Shown: one piece after another, positions 1 to 7,286 of the stretch
Layout of the letters: the number at the start of each line of letters is the position of its first letter
Position numbering within the stretch: position 1 is the stretch's first letter
Notes under the pieces: model-generated
The model's database searches: none
Seen by the model: only the letters and a program-made list of their open reading frames with translations
What the model was told of the DNA's origin: nothing
Translations under genes and position numbers: made by a program
Source of the DNA: an uncultured Roseateles sp.
Lineage (GTDB): Bacteria; Pseudomonadota; Gammaproteobacteria; Burkholderiales; Burkholderiaceae_C
Length of the DNA stretch: 64,000 nucleotides
Reading direction: 5' to 3'
Assembly: GCF_963422335.1 (NCBI RefSeq)
Contig: NZ_OY729424.1
Coordinates: forward strand, 5,704,001 to 5,768,000

Positions 1-351
1 TGCCGGCCACGGCGATGCGGTCGATCCAGGCCTTGAGCGGCGTCGGGATTGACAGGTTGTACATGGGCGCACCGATGACCAGAACGTCCGCCGCAAAGAG
101 TTCGTCCATGTAGTCGTTGCCCTTGACCAGGTCGGCATTCAGGGTTGCGTCGTCGCTGGCTGCGCCCATGCGGGCGGCCATGTGCGCGCCCGTCAGGTGC
201 AGGGCCGGGTCGGCGGCCAGGTCCCGGTGGATGACCTGGATGCTGGGTGCAGCGCGCGCTGGCGGGCAACGATTTCGGCCGTCAGCTGGCGGCTGACGGA
301 GGCGGCGCCGAGGGCGCTGGAGTCGAGATGGAGGAGTTTCAGGGTGCTCAC
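1..351 (-). pseudogene. FMN-dependent NADH-azoreductase, frameshifted and cut by the window edge
   Basis: This is the N-terminal part of an AcpD/AzoR-type flavodoxin-fold quinone/azo reductase. It starts at a GTG (349-351) preceded by AAGGA. The first 35 or so residues (LLHLDSSALG, then SRQLTAEIVARQ) read in one frame. The continuation (IQVIHRDLAADP, then the FMN-contacting GAPMYNLSIPTPLKAWID) reads in another. The switch lies at the three-G run at 245-247; one extra G there would join the two frames into a normal azoreductase. The rest of the gene is outside the window. It is divergent from a LysR gene, the usual arrangement for such a pair. A second, intact azoreductase is encoded at 4765-5445. 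Either the gene is broken or the base is a sequencing error; the otherwise intact reading favours a recent event or an error. Confidence 0.8.
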
Positions 352-423
352 TTTGTTTCCTTCGCAGCGATGGCTGCATGGGTACGAATGGTGAGGACCG
401 GCCGCACTTCTGAGAAGACGGTA

Positions 424-456
424 TATTGAGATGCGAACCATCTGTTATTGAGATGG
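424..456. promoter_or_regulatory. candidate LysR operator between azoreductase and LysR genes
   Basis: The direct repeat TATTGAGATG occurs at 424-433 and 446-455, 22 bp apart (two helical turns). Between the copies lies CATCT in inverse orientation, so AGATG, CATCT and AGATG alternate at roughly 10-12 bp steps. CCATCT (438-443) and AGATGG (451-456) also form a perfect inverted repeat. Repeated half-sites just before a divergently oriented lysR gene fit an LTTR binding region. The function is inferred. Confidence 0.45.
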
Positions 457-468
457 AAGGAGGCTCGA

Positions 469-1383
469 ATGCTCGACGGCGTCTCACTGGACCAGCTCAG
501 AACCTTCATCGCCGCCGTCGACGAGGGCAGCTTCTCGGCCGCGGCGCGCAAGCTCAACCGCGTTCAGTCGGCGGTGAGCGGCTGGGTCAGCGGGCTGGAG
601 GGGCAAATCGGCGTCGTGCTGTTTGACCGCTCGGGCAGGTTCCCTAAGCTCACGGCCGAGGGCGTGCTGCTGCTCGCCGACGCCCGCAACATCGTGTCGG
701 GGGTGGACACGCTGAAGGCCCGAGCGAAGCTGATGGCCTCGGGCCTCGAGACCGAACTCTCGGTGGTGGTTGACGTGTTCTTTCCGACCGCCGTGATCAG
801 TGCGGCAGCGAAGGCGTTCGCGAGCCAGTTTCCGCTGACGCCGCTGCGCCTCTTCGTCGAGGGCTTGGGCGCGGCCTATCAGCCCGTTGTGGACGGCCGA
901 TGCAGCCTGGGCATTCTGGCGAGCTTGCCGGTGGCATTCCCATCGCTGGTCAGCGAGCGACTGGGCGAAGTGCCCCTGGTCTCGGTCGCTGCCGCCAGCC
1001 ACCCCCTCGCGAGCGTCGGCGGCCGGATACCCAGGCGTGAGCTTGCCAAGCATGTCCAACTCGTGCTCACCGACAGGTCCGACCTGATGGCCGGCCGGGA
1101 CTACGGCGTCGTATCGCCGTCGACCTGGCGGCTGGCCGATCTGTCCACCAAGTACGCGTTCCTGAAAGACGGCGTGGGATGGGGCGGCATGCCCTTGCAC
1201 ATGGTCGAGAAAGACATCTCCACAGGCCGCTTGGTGGTGCTGGATGTGGACGACATGCCGCGCACGGGTTTCATGCTCACCATGTCGGCGTATCACCCCG
1301 CTGCGGAACCGCCGGGGCCTGCGGGCCGGTGGTTCATCGACCACTTGAAGACTGCGTGGGAGCAGCCATCATGGACTCCCTGA
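469..1383 (+). CDS. LysR family transcriptional regulator
   Basis: This 304-residue LysR-type regulator has an N-terminal winged HTH (residues about 5-62, with SFSAAARKLNRVQSAVS as the recognition region) followed by a periplasmic-binding-protein-like effector domain. The ATG at 469 is chosen because GGAAGGAGG lies at 455-463; a TTG at 448 would only add seven residues. It is divergent from the broken azoreductase, which is its likely target. Its stop overlaps the start of the next gene by 13 nt, so it may be cotranscribed with the HTH/propeller/DUF899 group. The effector is unknown. Confidence 0.9.
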   Translation: MLDGVSLDQLRTFIAAVDEGSFSAAARKLNRVQSAVSGWVSGLEGQIGVVLFDRSGRFPKLTAEGVLLLADARNIVSGVDTLKARAKLMASGLETELSVVVDVFFPTAVISAAAKAFASQFPLTPLRLFVEGLGAAYQPVVDGRCSLGILASLPVAFPSLVSERLGEVPLVSVAAASHPLASVGGRIPRRELAKHVQLVLTDRSDLMAGRDYGVVSPSTWRLADLSTKYAFLKDGVGWGGMPLHMVEKDISTGRLVVLDVDDMPRTGFMLTMSAYHPAAEPPGPAGRWFIDHLKTAWEQPSWTP

Positions 1384-2591
1384 TCGCCGCCGCTGGGCGG
1401 GCCCTCGCCGCCGGTGATCCGCTCGGCGCACTGAAGCGCGTTGCCCTGCGCGACGACCCGCCAGCGCTGGCGCTGCGCGGCATCGCCATGGCGCAGCTCG
1501 GCGACCACACGGTTGCCCGCGCACTGCTGCGGCGGGCCGGCCGCGGCTTCGGCAGCCATGAGGCGCTGGCCCAGGCGCGTTGCATCGTGGCCGAGGCGGA
1601 GGTGGCGCTGGCCATGCGCGATCTGGGCGGCTCGCCGCGCGCGCTGGCCGCGGCGGTGCTGACGCTGGAGGCCCATGCCGATCACACCAATGCGCTGCAT
1701 GCGCGCCTGGTGGCGGTGCGCCGGCTGCTGCTGCTCGGGCGCCTGGCCGAGGCCGCTGCCTCGCTGGCGCCGCTCGATGCGCACCGGCTGCCGCCCTCGC
1801 TGGCGGCCGTGGCCGAGCTGAGCAGCGCCGAGCTGGCCCTGCGCTCGCTGCGCACCGGCGTGGCGCGTGAGGCACTGGCCCGTGCGCAGGAGGCAGCCCA
1901 GCGGGCGCAAGTGCCTGCCCTGCTGGCTGAGGTGGTGGAGGCGCGAGCTGCGCTCGATCGCCCTGCTGCGCGGCGCCTGTCTGCCGGCGGCGAACAGATG
2001 CTGCGCCTCGACGAGGTCGAAGCGCTGCTGAAATCGGATGCGCTGGTGGTGGACGCCTGCCGCCGGGGCCTGGGCATAGGCTCGGCATGGCAACCGCTGG
2101 CCCGTCGGCCGGTGCTGTTCACTCTGGCGCGGGCACTGGCCGAGGCCTGGCCGGGCGATGTGGACCGCGAGGCGCTGATCGCCAGCGCCTTCCGCACCCA
2201 GCGCCCCGACGAAACGCACCGGGCCCGCCTGCGCGTCGAGATCGGCCGGCTGCGCAAGCTCGTGGCGGCGTTGGCGGGCATCGCGGCCACCGCGCGCGGC
2301 TTTGTGCTCCAGGCGCATGAGGGGCGAGACGTGGCCCTGCTGGTGCCGCCCATCGAAGGCGAGCAGGCCTCGCTGCTGGCCCTGCTGTCCGACGGCGCGG
2401 CCTGGTCCACCTCGGCGCTGGCGCTCGCCCTGGGCGCCAGCCAGCGTACGGTGCAGCGCGCGCTGGCGGAGCTGGAGGCTGCCGGCCAGGCCCGCTCACT
2501 CGGCCGCGCACGGGCGCAGCGCTGGCTGGCGCCGCCGCTGACCGGATTCACGACGATCTTGTTACTCCCTGCCGCGCTGCCGATTGAATAG
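1371..2591 (+). CDS. helix-turn-helix regulator with TPR-like N-terminal half
   Basis: A 406-residue Ala/Leu/Arg-rich protein. Residues about 1-210 are alpha-helical with a repeated Ala/Leu pattern like TPR repeats. Residues about 235-305 (RPVLFTLARALAEAWPGD through RARLRVEIGRLRKL) resemble a winged-helix transcriptional-regulator domain. The C-terminus (ALALGASQRTVQRALAELE) is a second HTH. It is therefore likely a DNA-binding regulator. The start at 1371 lies inside the end of lysR (13-nt overlap). The downstream propeller gene begins 49 nt after the stop, behind a striking inverted repeat, making that operon a likely target. The signal sensed is not evident. Confidence 0.75.
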   Translation: MDSLIAAAGRALAAGDPLGALKRVALRDDPPALALRGIAMAQLGDHTVARALLRRAGRGFGSHEALAQARCIVAEAEVALAMRDLGGSPRALAAAVLTLEAHADHTNALHARLVAVRRLLLLGRLAEAAASLAPLDAHRLPPSLAAVAELSSAELALRSLRTGVAREALARAQEAAQRAQVPALLAEVVEARAALDRPAARRLSAGGEQMLRLDEVEALLKSDALVVDACRRGLGIGSAWQPLARRPVLFTLARALAEAWPGDVDREALIASAFRTQRPDETHRARLRVEIGRLRKLVAALAGIAATARGFVLQAHEGRDVALLVPPIEGEQASLLALLSDGAAWSTSALALALGASQRTVQRALAELEAAGQARSLGRARAQRWLAPPLTGFTTILLLPAALPIE

Positions 2592-2638
2592 AGTTGACTC
2601 CAGGCGCTGACTCAAGGCGCCACCAAAGGAGTCAACTC
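2591..2638 (+). promoter_or_regulatory. perfect inverted repeat that includes the Shine-Dalgarno of the propeller gene
   Basis: GAGTTGACTCC (2591-2601) and GGAGTCAACTC (2628-2638) are perfectly complementary 11-base arms with a 26-nt loop. The right arm contains the GGAG that serves the ATG at 2641. A tandem near-repeat also sits inside: TGACTCCAGGCGC (2595-2607) and TGACTCAAGGCGC (2608-2620), 12 of 13 identical. It may be an operator for the adjacent HTH protein, an RNA hairpin controlling translation, or both. Confidence 0.6.
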
Positions 2639-2640
2639 GA

Positions 2641-3297
2641 ATGAGCAAGCAAGAAAGCCAGGTCCCCCTCCACGCGGCCGAGATCGTCCGCGAGTACGGC
2701 CCCTTCGCCGGCGCCTCCAAGATCGCAGGCGTCACCCACGATGGCCTGCGGGTCTGGGCCGCCACCGGCGCAGCGCTGATGGCCTTCGACCCGGCCAGTG
2801 GCGAGCCCACGCGCAGCATTGATTGCGCCTGCGACGCCGGCACCGCCTTCGACGGCACCTATCTCTACCAGATCGCCGAGTCGCGCATCGACAAGATCGA
2901 TCCGGGCACCGGCCGGGTGCTGGCCACCATTCCCGCCCCGGGCCACGGCGGCGACTCGGGCCTCACCTGGGCAGAGGGCAGCCTGTGGGTGGGCCAGTAC
3001 CGCGACCGCAAGATCCACCAGATCAACCCCGAGACCGGGGCGGTCATCCGCAGCATCGAGTCCAACCGCTTCGTCACCGGCGTGACCTGGGTCGATGGCG
3101 AGCTGTGGCACGGCGTCTGGGAGGGCGACGAAAGCGAAATCCGCCGCATCGATCCGGCCAGCGGCGCCGTGCTCGAACGCCTGGGCATGCCGCCAGGCGC
3201 CGGCGTCAGCGGGCTCGAATCCGATGGCGCCGACCTGTTTTATGCCGGTGGCGGCGAAAGCGGCAAGGTCCGCGCCGTGCGCCGCCCCCGGTCCTGA
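2641..3297 (+). CDS. Vgb/YncE-like beta-propeller protein
   Basis: A 218-residue protein made of repeated blades with the pattern L(W/F)VG..D.KI..I(D/N)P.TG.V, for example LWVGQYRDRKIHQINPETG. This is typical of Vgb, glutaminyl-cyclase or YncE-like propellers. No signal peptide is visible, so it is probably cytoplasmic. It has about four to five blades, so it is a short propeller. The ATG at 2641 has GGAG 9 nt upstream, inside the inverted repeat. The DUF899 gene follows within 24 nt, suggesting one operon. The catalytic or ligand role is unknown. Confidence 0.75.
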   Translation: MSKQESQVPLHAAEIVREYGPFAGASKIAGVTHDGLRVWAATGAALMAFDPASGEPTRSIDCACDAGTAFDGTYLYQIAESRIDKIDPGTGRVLATIPAPGHGGDSGLTWAEGSLWVGQYRDRKIHQINPETGAVIRSIESNRFVTGVTWVDGELWHGVWEGDESEIRRIDPASGAVLERLGMPPGAGVSGLESDGADLFYAGGGESGKVRAVRRPRS

Positions 3298-3320
3298 TTT
3301 CACACCCATTCAAAGGAGCC

Positions 3321-4115
3321 ATCAAGAACGCAGCAATTGCAGAGAGCACCCACCACCACCCCGTCGTCTCCCACGAGCGCTGGCTCGCCGAGCGTTTGAA
3401 GCTGCTGGAGCGCGAAAAGGAGCTGACGCGCTGGAATGATCAACTCGCCGAGGAGCGCCGCGCCCTGCCCTGGGTGCGGATCGAGAAGGACTATCTGTTC
3501 GACACCCCCGACGGCCCGCGCCGGCTCTCCGACCTGTTCGACGGCCGCCGCCAGCTGCTGGTGCAGCACTTCATGTTCGCCCCCGGTTGGGAGCAGGGCT
3601 GCAAGAGCTGCTCCTATATGGCCGACCACCACGACGGCATGACCGCCCACCTGGCCCAGCGCGACGTGACCCTGCTGGCCATCTCGCGCGCGCCGCTGGC
3701 CGACATAGCGCGCTTCCGCCAGCGCATGGGCTGGCAGTTCAAATGGGTGTCGTCGCAGGGCAGCGACTTCAACCGCGACTTCCATGTCAGCTTCACGCCG
3801 CAGGAGCTGGCCACCGGTCAGGTGCACTACAACTACAAGATGCAGCCCTTCCCGCAGGCCGAAGCGCCCGGCATCAGCGTGTTCTACCGCGACGATGCCG
3901 GCCAGGTCTTCCACACCTACTCCCGCTTCGGCCGCGGCGTCGAAGTGATGATGGGCACCTACCATCTGCTCGACCTGACCCCCAAGGGCCGCGACGAAGC
4001 AGGCATGGCCTACGGCATGGAATGGCTGCGCCACCACGACCGCTACGAGGCCGCGGCGCCGGCGAAGGCGGCAGCAGCAGCGGCTGGCAGCTCATGCTGC
4101 GCGGCGCAGGCCTGA
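3321..4115 (+). CDS. DUF899 family thioredoxin-like protein, without a standard start codon
   Basis: The protein (about 260 residues) matches the DUF899 family: an N-terminal helical segment (VSHERWLAERLKLLEREKEL), then a thioredoxin-like domain with RLSDLFDGRRQLLVQHFMF and a CKSC motif in GWEQGCKSCSYMADHHDG, then a C-terminal DLTPKGRDE region. Family members are thought to be thiol- or peroxide-related, but their activity is unproven. No ATG, GTG or TTG exists in frame between the previous stop and the conserved region. The position given is an in-frame ATC just after AAAGGAG (3312-3318); ATT at 3336 is the alternative. A lost ATG between ATC and AAG would explain this. The C-terminus ends in a CC pair (SSCCAAQA). 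Confidence 0.8.
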   Translation: MKNAAIAESTHHHPVVSHERWLAERLKLLEREKELTRWNDQLAEERRALPWVRIEKDYLFDTPDGPRRLSDLFDGRRQLLVQHFMFAPGWEQGCKSCSYMADHHDGMTAHLAQRDVTLLAISRAPLADIARFRQRMGWQFKWVSSQGSDFNRDFHVSFTPQELATGQVHYNYKMQPFPQAEAPGISVFYRDDAGQVFHTYSRFGRGVEVMMGTYHLLDLTPKGRDEAGMAYGMEWLRHHDRYEAAAPAKAAAAAAGSSCCAAQA

Positions 4116-4149
4116 TTCGACCGATCGCCCGTGAGCACCGGAGCACGCA

Positions 4150-4722
4150 ATGGCGGACAGCCTGTGGCCTTGGCTGGCGGTGGCCGGCGTCGGTGCCCTG
4201 CACGGCCTGAACCCGACCAGCGGCTGGATGTTCGCCGCCGCCTGGGGTATGAAGTCGGGCGACCGGCGGCAGGCGCTGCGGGCCCTGCTGCCGCTGGCGG
4301 CGGGCCACCTCGGCTCGATCGTGCTGGTGGCCGCCACTGTGCTGCTCGGCCTGGCGATGGATCGCCGGCTGGTGCAAGTGCTGGCAGGCGGGCTGCTGGT
4401 GGTTGTGGTGGTGCTCTGCCTGGCGGGGCGCAGATGCGGGTGGCGGCGAGCGCCGTCGGGTCATGTCGGACTGGCGCTCTGGTCTTTCATGATGTCCACC
4501 GCGCACGGGGCGGGCTTGATGCTGGTTCCGGCGCTGGCGCCGCTGTGCTTCAGTGGCGACGCGCCGGGCTCTGCGATCGCGGCGTCAGACTCACTCGCGC
4601 TGGCGGTCGCGGCTGTTGGCGTTCACACCGCGGCGATGGTGCTTGCGGCCGGAGCGATCGCCATCGGGGCGTGCCGCGGGTTTGGTGTGGCTGCCAGCCT
4701 GCTTCGACGCGACAGGCGGTGA
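4150..4722 (+). CDS. small polytopic membrane protein
   Basis: A 190-residue hydrophobic protein with about five or six membrane segments. It carries two histidine motifs, HGLNPTSGW near the N-terminus and HGAGLM in the middle, plus a third conserved-looking VHTAAM. The spacing of the HG..P and HG..L motifs resembles NicO/RcnA-like or LysE-like transporters, but I cannot assign it firmly. It follows the DUF899 gene after 34 nt on the same strand, so it may belong to that operon. Substrate unknown. Confidence 0.65.
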   Translation: MADSLWPWLAVAGVGALHGLNPTSGWMFAAAWGMKSGDRRQALRALLPLAAGHLGSIVLVAATVLLGLAMDRRLVQVLAGGLLVVVVVLCLAGRRCGWRRAPSGHVGLALWSFMMSTAHGAGLMLVPALAPLCFSGDAPGSAIAASDSLALAVAAVGVHTAAMVLAAGAIAIGACRGFGVAASLLRRDRR

Positions 4723-4764
4723 TGGCCCGCGGGCGCGCCCGGGACCGACTTGCCGCCTTTGAGG

Positions 4765-5445
4765 TCAGCTCGACGTCGCGGCCAGCAGCTCATCGACCAA
4801 GGCATCGACACGGCCTTCGGCGGCTTCGATGGATAGTGCCAACCGTGCATCGGCGAACTCATCGTACTCAATGGCTGCGCAGTGAAGCTCTGCTACGCCG
4901 AGGTACTTGAAAGCACTTGCGATGCCGCCCTCCACATGGTTCATACCGGCCATATGACCCCCAGGCTCGTAGCCGAAATCACCTCTCGAAGACAGCAGCA
5001 CGATGCGCTTACCTTGCTCACTCAACATAGGCCAGTAGGGCAAGCCAGGCCGGCTGCGATCAAATCCAAAGGTGCGACCCACGCGCACGATGTTGTCGAT
5101 ATAGGCTTTGAACGGTGCAGGCGGGCCGAAGTTGTACATGGGAACACCCAGCACCAAGAGGTCCGCGTTCAGCAACTCGTCGACCAGTGCGTCACTCTCG
5201 GCCAAGACCTTGTGCATCCAATCCTCGCGGTTGGCTTGCGGGGTGAATGCGGCATGCACCCAGGCGGCACTGACTGGCGTGGGCGGAGCCACACCCACGT
5301 CGCGATAGCTCAGGGGATCCTGCGGCCGAGCGGCCTTCCATCGGCTGACAAATCGATGGCTTAGACGGCGCGTGTGCGAGCCGAACGGATCGGTTCCAGA
5401 ACGGCCCGGGCGGGCACTGGCGTCAATGTGAAGTAGATGGGTCAA
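4765..5445 (-). CDS. FMN-dependent NADH-azoreductase family protein
   Basis: A 226-residue intact AzoR/AcpD-type flavoprotein. It shows the N-terminal LLHIDASARPGRS phosphate-binding loop, the middle motif GVPMYNFGPPAPFKAYID, and the SRGDFGYEPGG region near FMN. Such enzymes reduce quinones, azo dyes or nitro compounds with NAD(P)H in the cytoplasm. The reading starts at TTG (5443-5445) with AAGGA upstream. It is divergent from the LysR gene at 5572, separated by 126 nt carrying a candidate operator. Confidence 0.88.
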   Translation of the reverse strand: MTHLLHIDASARPGRSGTDPFGSHTRRLSHRFVSRWKAARPQDPLSYRDVGVAPPTPVSAAWVHAAFTPQANREDWMHKVLAESDALVDELLNADLLVLGVPMYNFGPPAPFKAYIDNIVRVGRTFGFDRSRPGLPYWPMLSEQGKRIVLLSSRGDFGYEPGGHMAGMNHVEGGIASAFKYLGVAELHCAAIEYDEFADARLALSIEAAEGRVDALVDELLAATSS

Positions 5446-5477
5446 GGCAAGGCGTCCTTAGGTTCAGATGAATTGGA

Positions 5478-5502
5478 TTCGTCACGTCTCCAAGCTGACG
5501 AA
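5478..5502. promoter_or_regulatory. candidate LysR operator, inverted repeat
   Basis: TTCGTCA (5478-5484) and TGACGAA (5496-5502) form a perfect 7-bp inverted repeat with an 11-bp spacer, in the divergent gap between azoreductase and lysR. This matches the T-N11-A layout of LTTR boxes. The AT-rich stretch immediately following (AAAATATATT) could hold a promoter for either side. Confidence 0.55.
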
Positions 5503-5571
5503 AATATATTCATTGGTTGCCGCGCCGACAAACGATGGTATTTTTCCTTTTTCGGAGAATTCAATTCATCC

Positions 5572-6459
5572 ATGCAAGCTCGGCGACTACCACCCTTGGC
5601 CTCCTTGAGAGCCTTTGAAGCCACGGCCAGGTTAGGGAGCGCAAAACTAGCGGCGCAGGAGTTGTCGGTGACGCCAACAGCCATCAGCCATCAAATCCGC
5701 CAGCTGGAGTCCTTGCTTGAGCAGGCCCTCTTCACGAGGCAGCCGCGCTTGTTGATACTGACGGACGGCGGCCGCCAGCTCTACGAGGGCTTGCGGCAGG
5801 GTTTCGACTTGATGGCCGAAGCATTGGATAGGCTGCGGGCCGGGCGAGCCCGCCCTACCCTCACCATCACCACCACGCCGACGCTTGCGGCCCGCTGGCT
5901 CTTGCCTCGGCTCAAGAGCTTTCGCGAGGCACACCCTGCCCATGAGTTGAAACTGCACGCCTCTTACGAGTTGGTCGAACTGGACGGGCAAAGCGCTGAT
6001 GTCGCACTGCGATACGGTGGCGGACAGTGGCCGGGTTTGGTCGCTGAGAAACTGTTCGATGTCAGCTTCCTCCCCACCTGCAGCCCCTCCTTGAACTTGC
6101 GCAATCCCGCCGAGCTGCTGGACCACACGCTCTTGCACTACCAATGGCAGGAAGGCGTGAAGTCCCCCGCCACTTGGTCGGCATGGCGCAAATTGGCCGG
6201 TTTGCGCGGTTTGAGAGCCAGCGCCGGGCCGGCATTCTCGGATGAAACCCATGCCCTGGGCGCCGCCATTGCGGGCCATGGCGTGGCTTTGATCGACACA
6301 GTTTCGATTGCCGATGAGCTGCGACGAGGATTGCTTGTGCAGCCCTTTGGCCCCGCAGTACCAGGCCTGGCCTACTACCTTGTCTACCCTGCAGTGCGCC
6401 GAGGAGATGCGGTCATCGAGGCGCTACGGACTTGGATTTCGGGGTCAGTCGCACGATGA
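5572..6459 (+). CDS. LysR family transcriptional regulator (GcvA-like)
   Basis: A 295-residue LTTR. The N-terminus LPPLASLRAFEATARLGS, then AAQELSVTPTAISHQIRQLE, is typical of the GcvA-like branch. The C-terminal half is an effector domain containing DVALRYGGGQWPG and LLHYQWQEG. The ATG at 5572 is chosen over the longer frame because it begins the conserved HTH; GGAGA lies at 5554-5558. It is divergent from the azoreductase, the likely regulated gene. Its TGA overlaps an ATG (6456-6458) that begins the decayed gene downstream. Confidence 0.9.
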   Translation: MQARRLPPLASLRAFEATARLGSAKLAAQELSVTPTAISHQIRQLESLLEQALFTRQPRLLILTDGGRQLYEGLRQGFDLMAEALDRLRAGRARPTLTITTTPTLAARWLLPRLKSFREAHPAHELKLHASYELVELDGQSADVALRYGGGQWPGLVAEKLFDVSFLPTCSPSLNLRNPAELLDHTLLHYQWQEGVKSPATWSAWRKLAGLRGLRASAGPAFSDETHALGAAIAGHGVALIDTVSIADELRRGLLVQPFGPAVPGLAYYLVYPAVRRGDAVIEALRTWISGSVAR

Positions 6460-7146
6460 AGGCTGCCCCTGGGGTGATCATCGTCGACGTGGTGCGCGCA
6501 TCACCAGCCGCGCCCTGGTCAGTGTGACGGGCGGGACCGTGACTCGACAGAAACCATGGGACCTGGGTCTGCCCGGCATACCCGAGACTTTGACCTGGAC
6601 GGAGTTGCGCTCACCCGTGCGCGTGGGGGATCTTGGAAAGCAATCGGACCAATGTGGGGAATCAGTTGTTCAATGCCACCGCAGTCCCGATCGATGCCGA
6701 CACCCAAGCACTGTTCTGGAGCGGCACTCTGTTCAGCCATACCGCGCCCGCGGACTCAGCCTGGCGCGCGACTTGGATTCAACCGACCCTCACCGCTCCG
6801 CGTTCGACCCCCGGGATCGCTAGGCGGCGAACTGCTGCCCGCGGACTGGTTGCAGTCTGGACCGCCGATATTCGCCATCAGGCCGGGTGCCCTGATGATC
6901 ATCTCGAGCGGCCGCGGGCGGCTGGACAGCAGCGCAATCTCAGACAGGGATCTGATTCAGCTGATCCGGCTCAACACCCCGCCAGCGGGAGCACTCGTAG
7001 CCGCGACTACGACCCGACTCAAGATACCGGCGATGGACGGCTTCTCGACGGCAAAATTCAACCCGAGCGCAGCCGTGGCCTTAGCCGACCGGGTGCTGCT
7101 CTTCGGCCCAAGCCCGGCCACTGTCGGAATCATCTTCTCTCCTTGA
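6456..7146 (+). pseudogene. decayed gene of unknown function, reading spread over three frames
   Basis: No single frame runs through, but three segments look coding by G/C third positions and normal composition. The first begins MKAAPGVIIVDVV at the ATG overlapping the lysR stop. After a shift near 6500-6520, GLPGIPETLTWTELRSPVRV reads to about 6628. After another shift, NRTNVGNQLFNATAVPIDAD continues to about 6825. A third shift leads to RPGALMIISSGRG and FSTAKFNPSAAVALADRVLL, ending at TGA 7146. Together they give about 220 residues of a protein I do not recognise. It could also be non-coding sequence with chance open frames. The remaining 7147-7286 holds no gene. Confidence 0.45.
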
Positions 7147-7286
7147 AGACAAGGCACCTACCAACGAGGCGCCCAATGTCCGGTATTTGCTTCGGTGGTG
7201 TTTCAGCCTGTCAACCCATGTCATAGTCCACCCGTCTGCTCAGAGCGAAGAACCAGGAACCCAACCCCTCTTCCGGACAGCCCCCC

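Noticed and set aside
4723..4764. GC-rich stretch between two convergent genes as a terminator
   Set aside because: A short CCCGCGGGCGCG-type self-complementary run is expected by base composition and has no T-tail.
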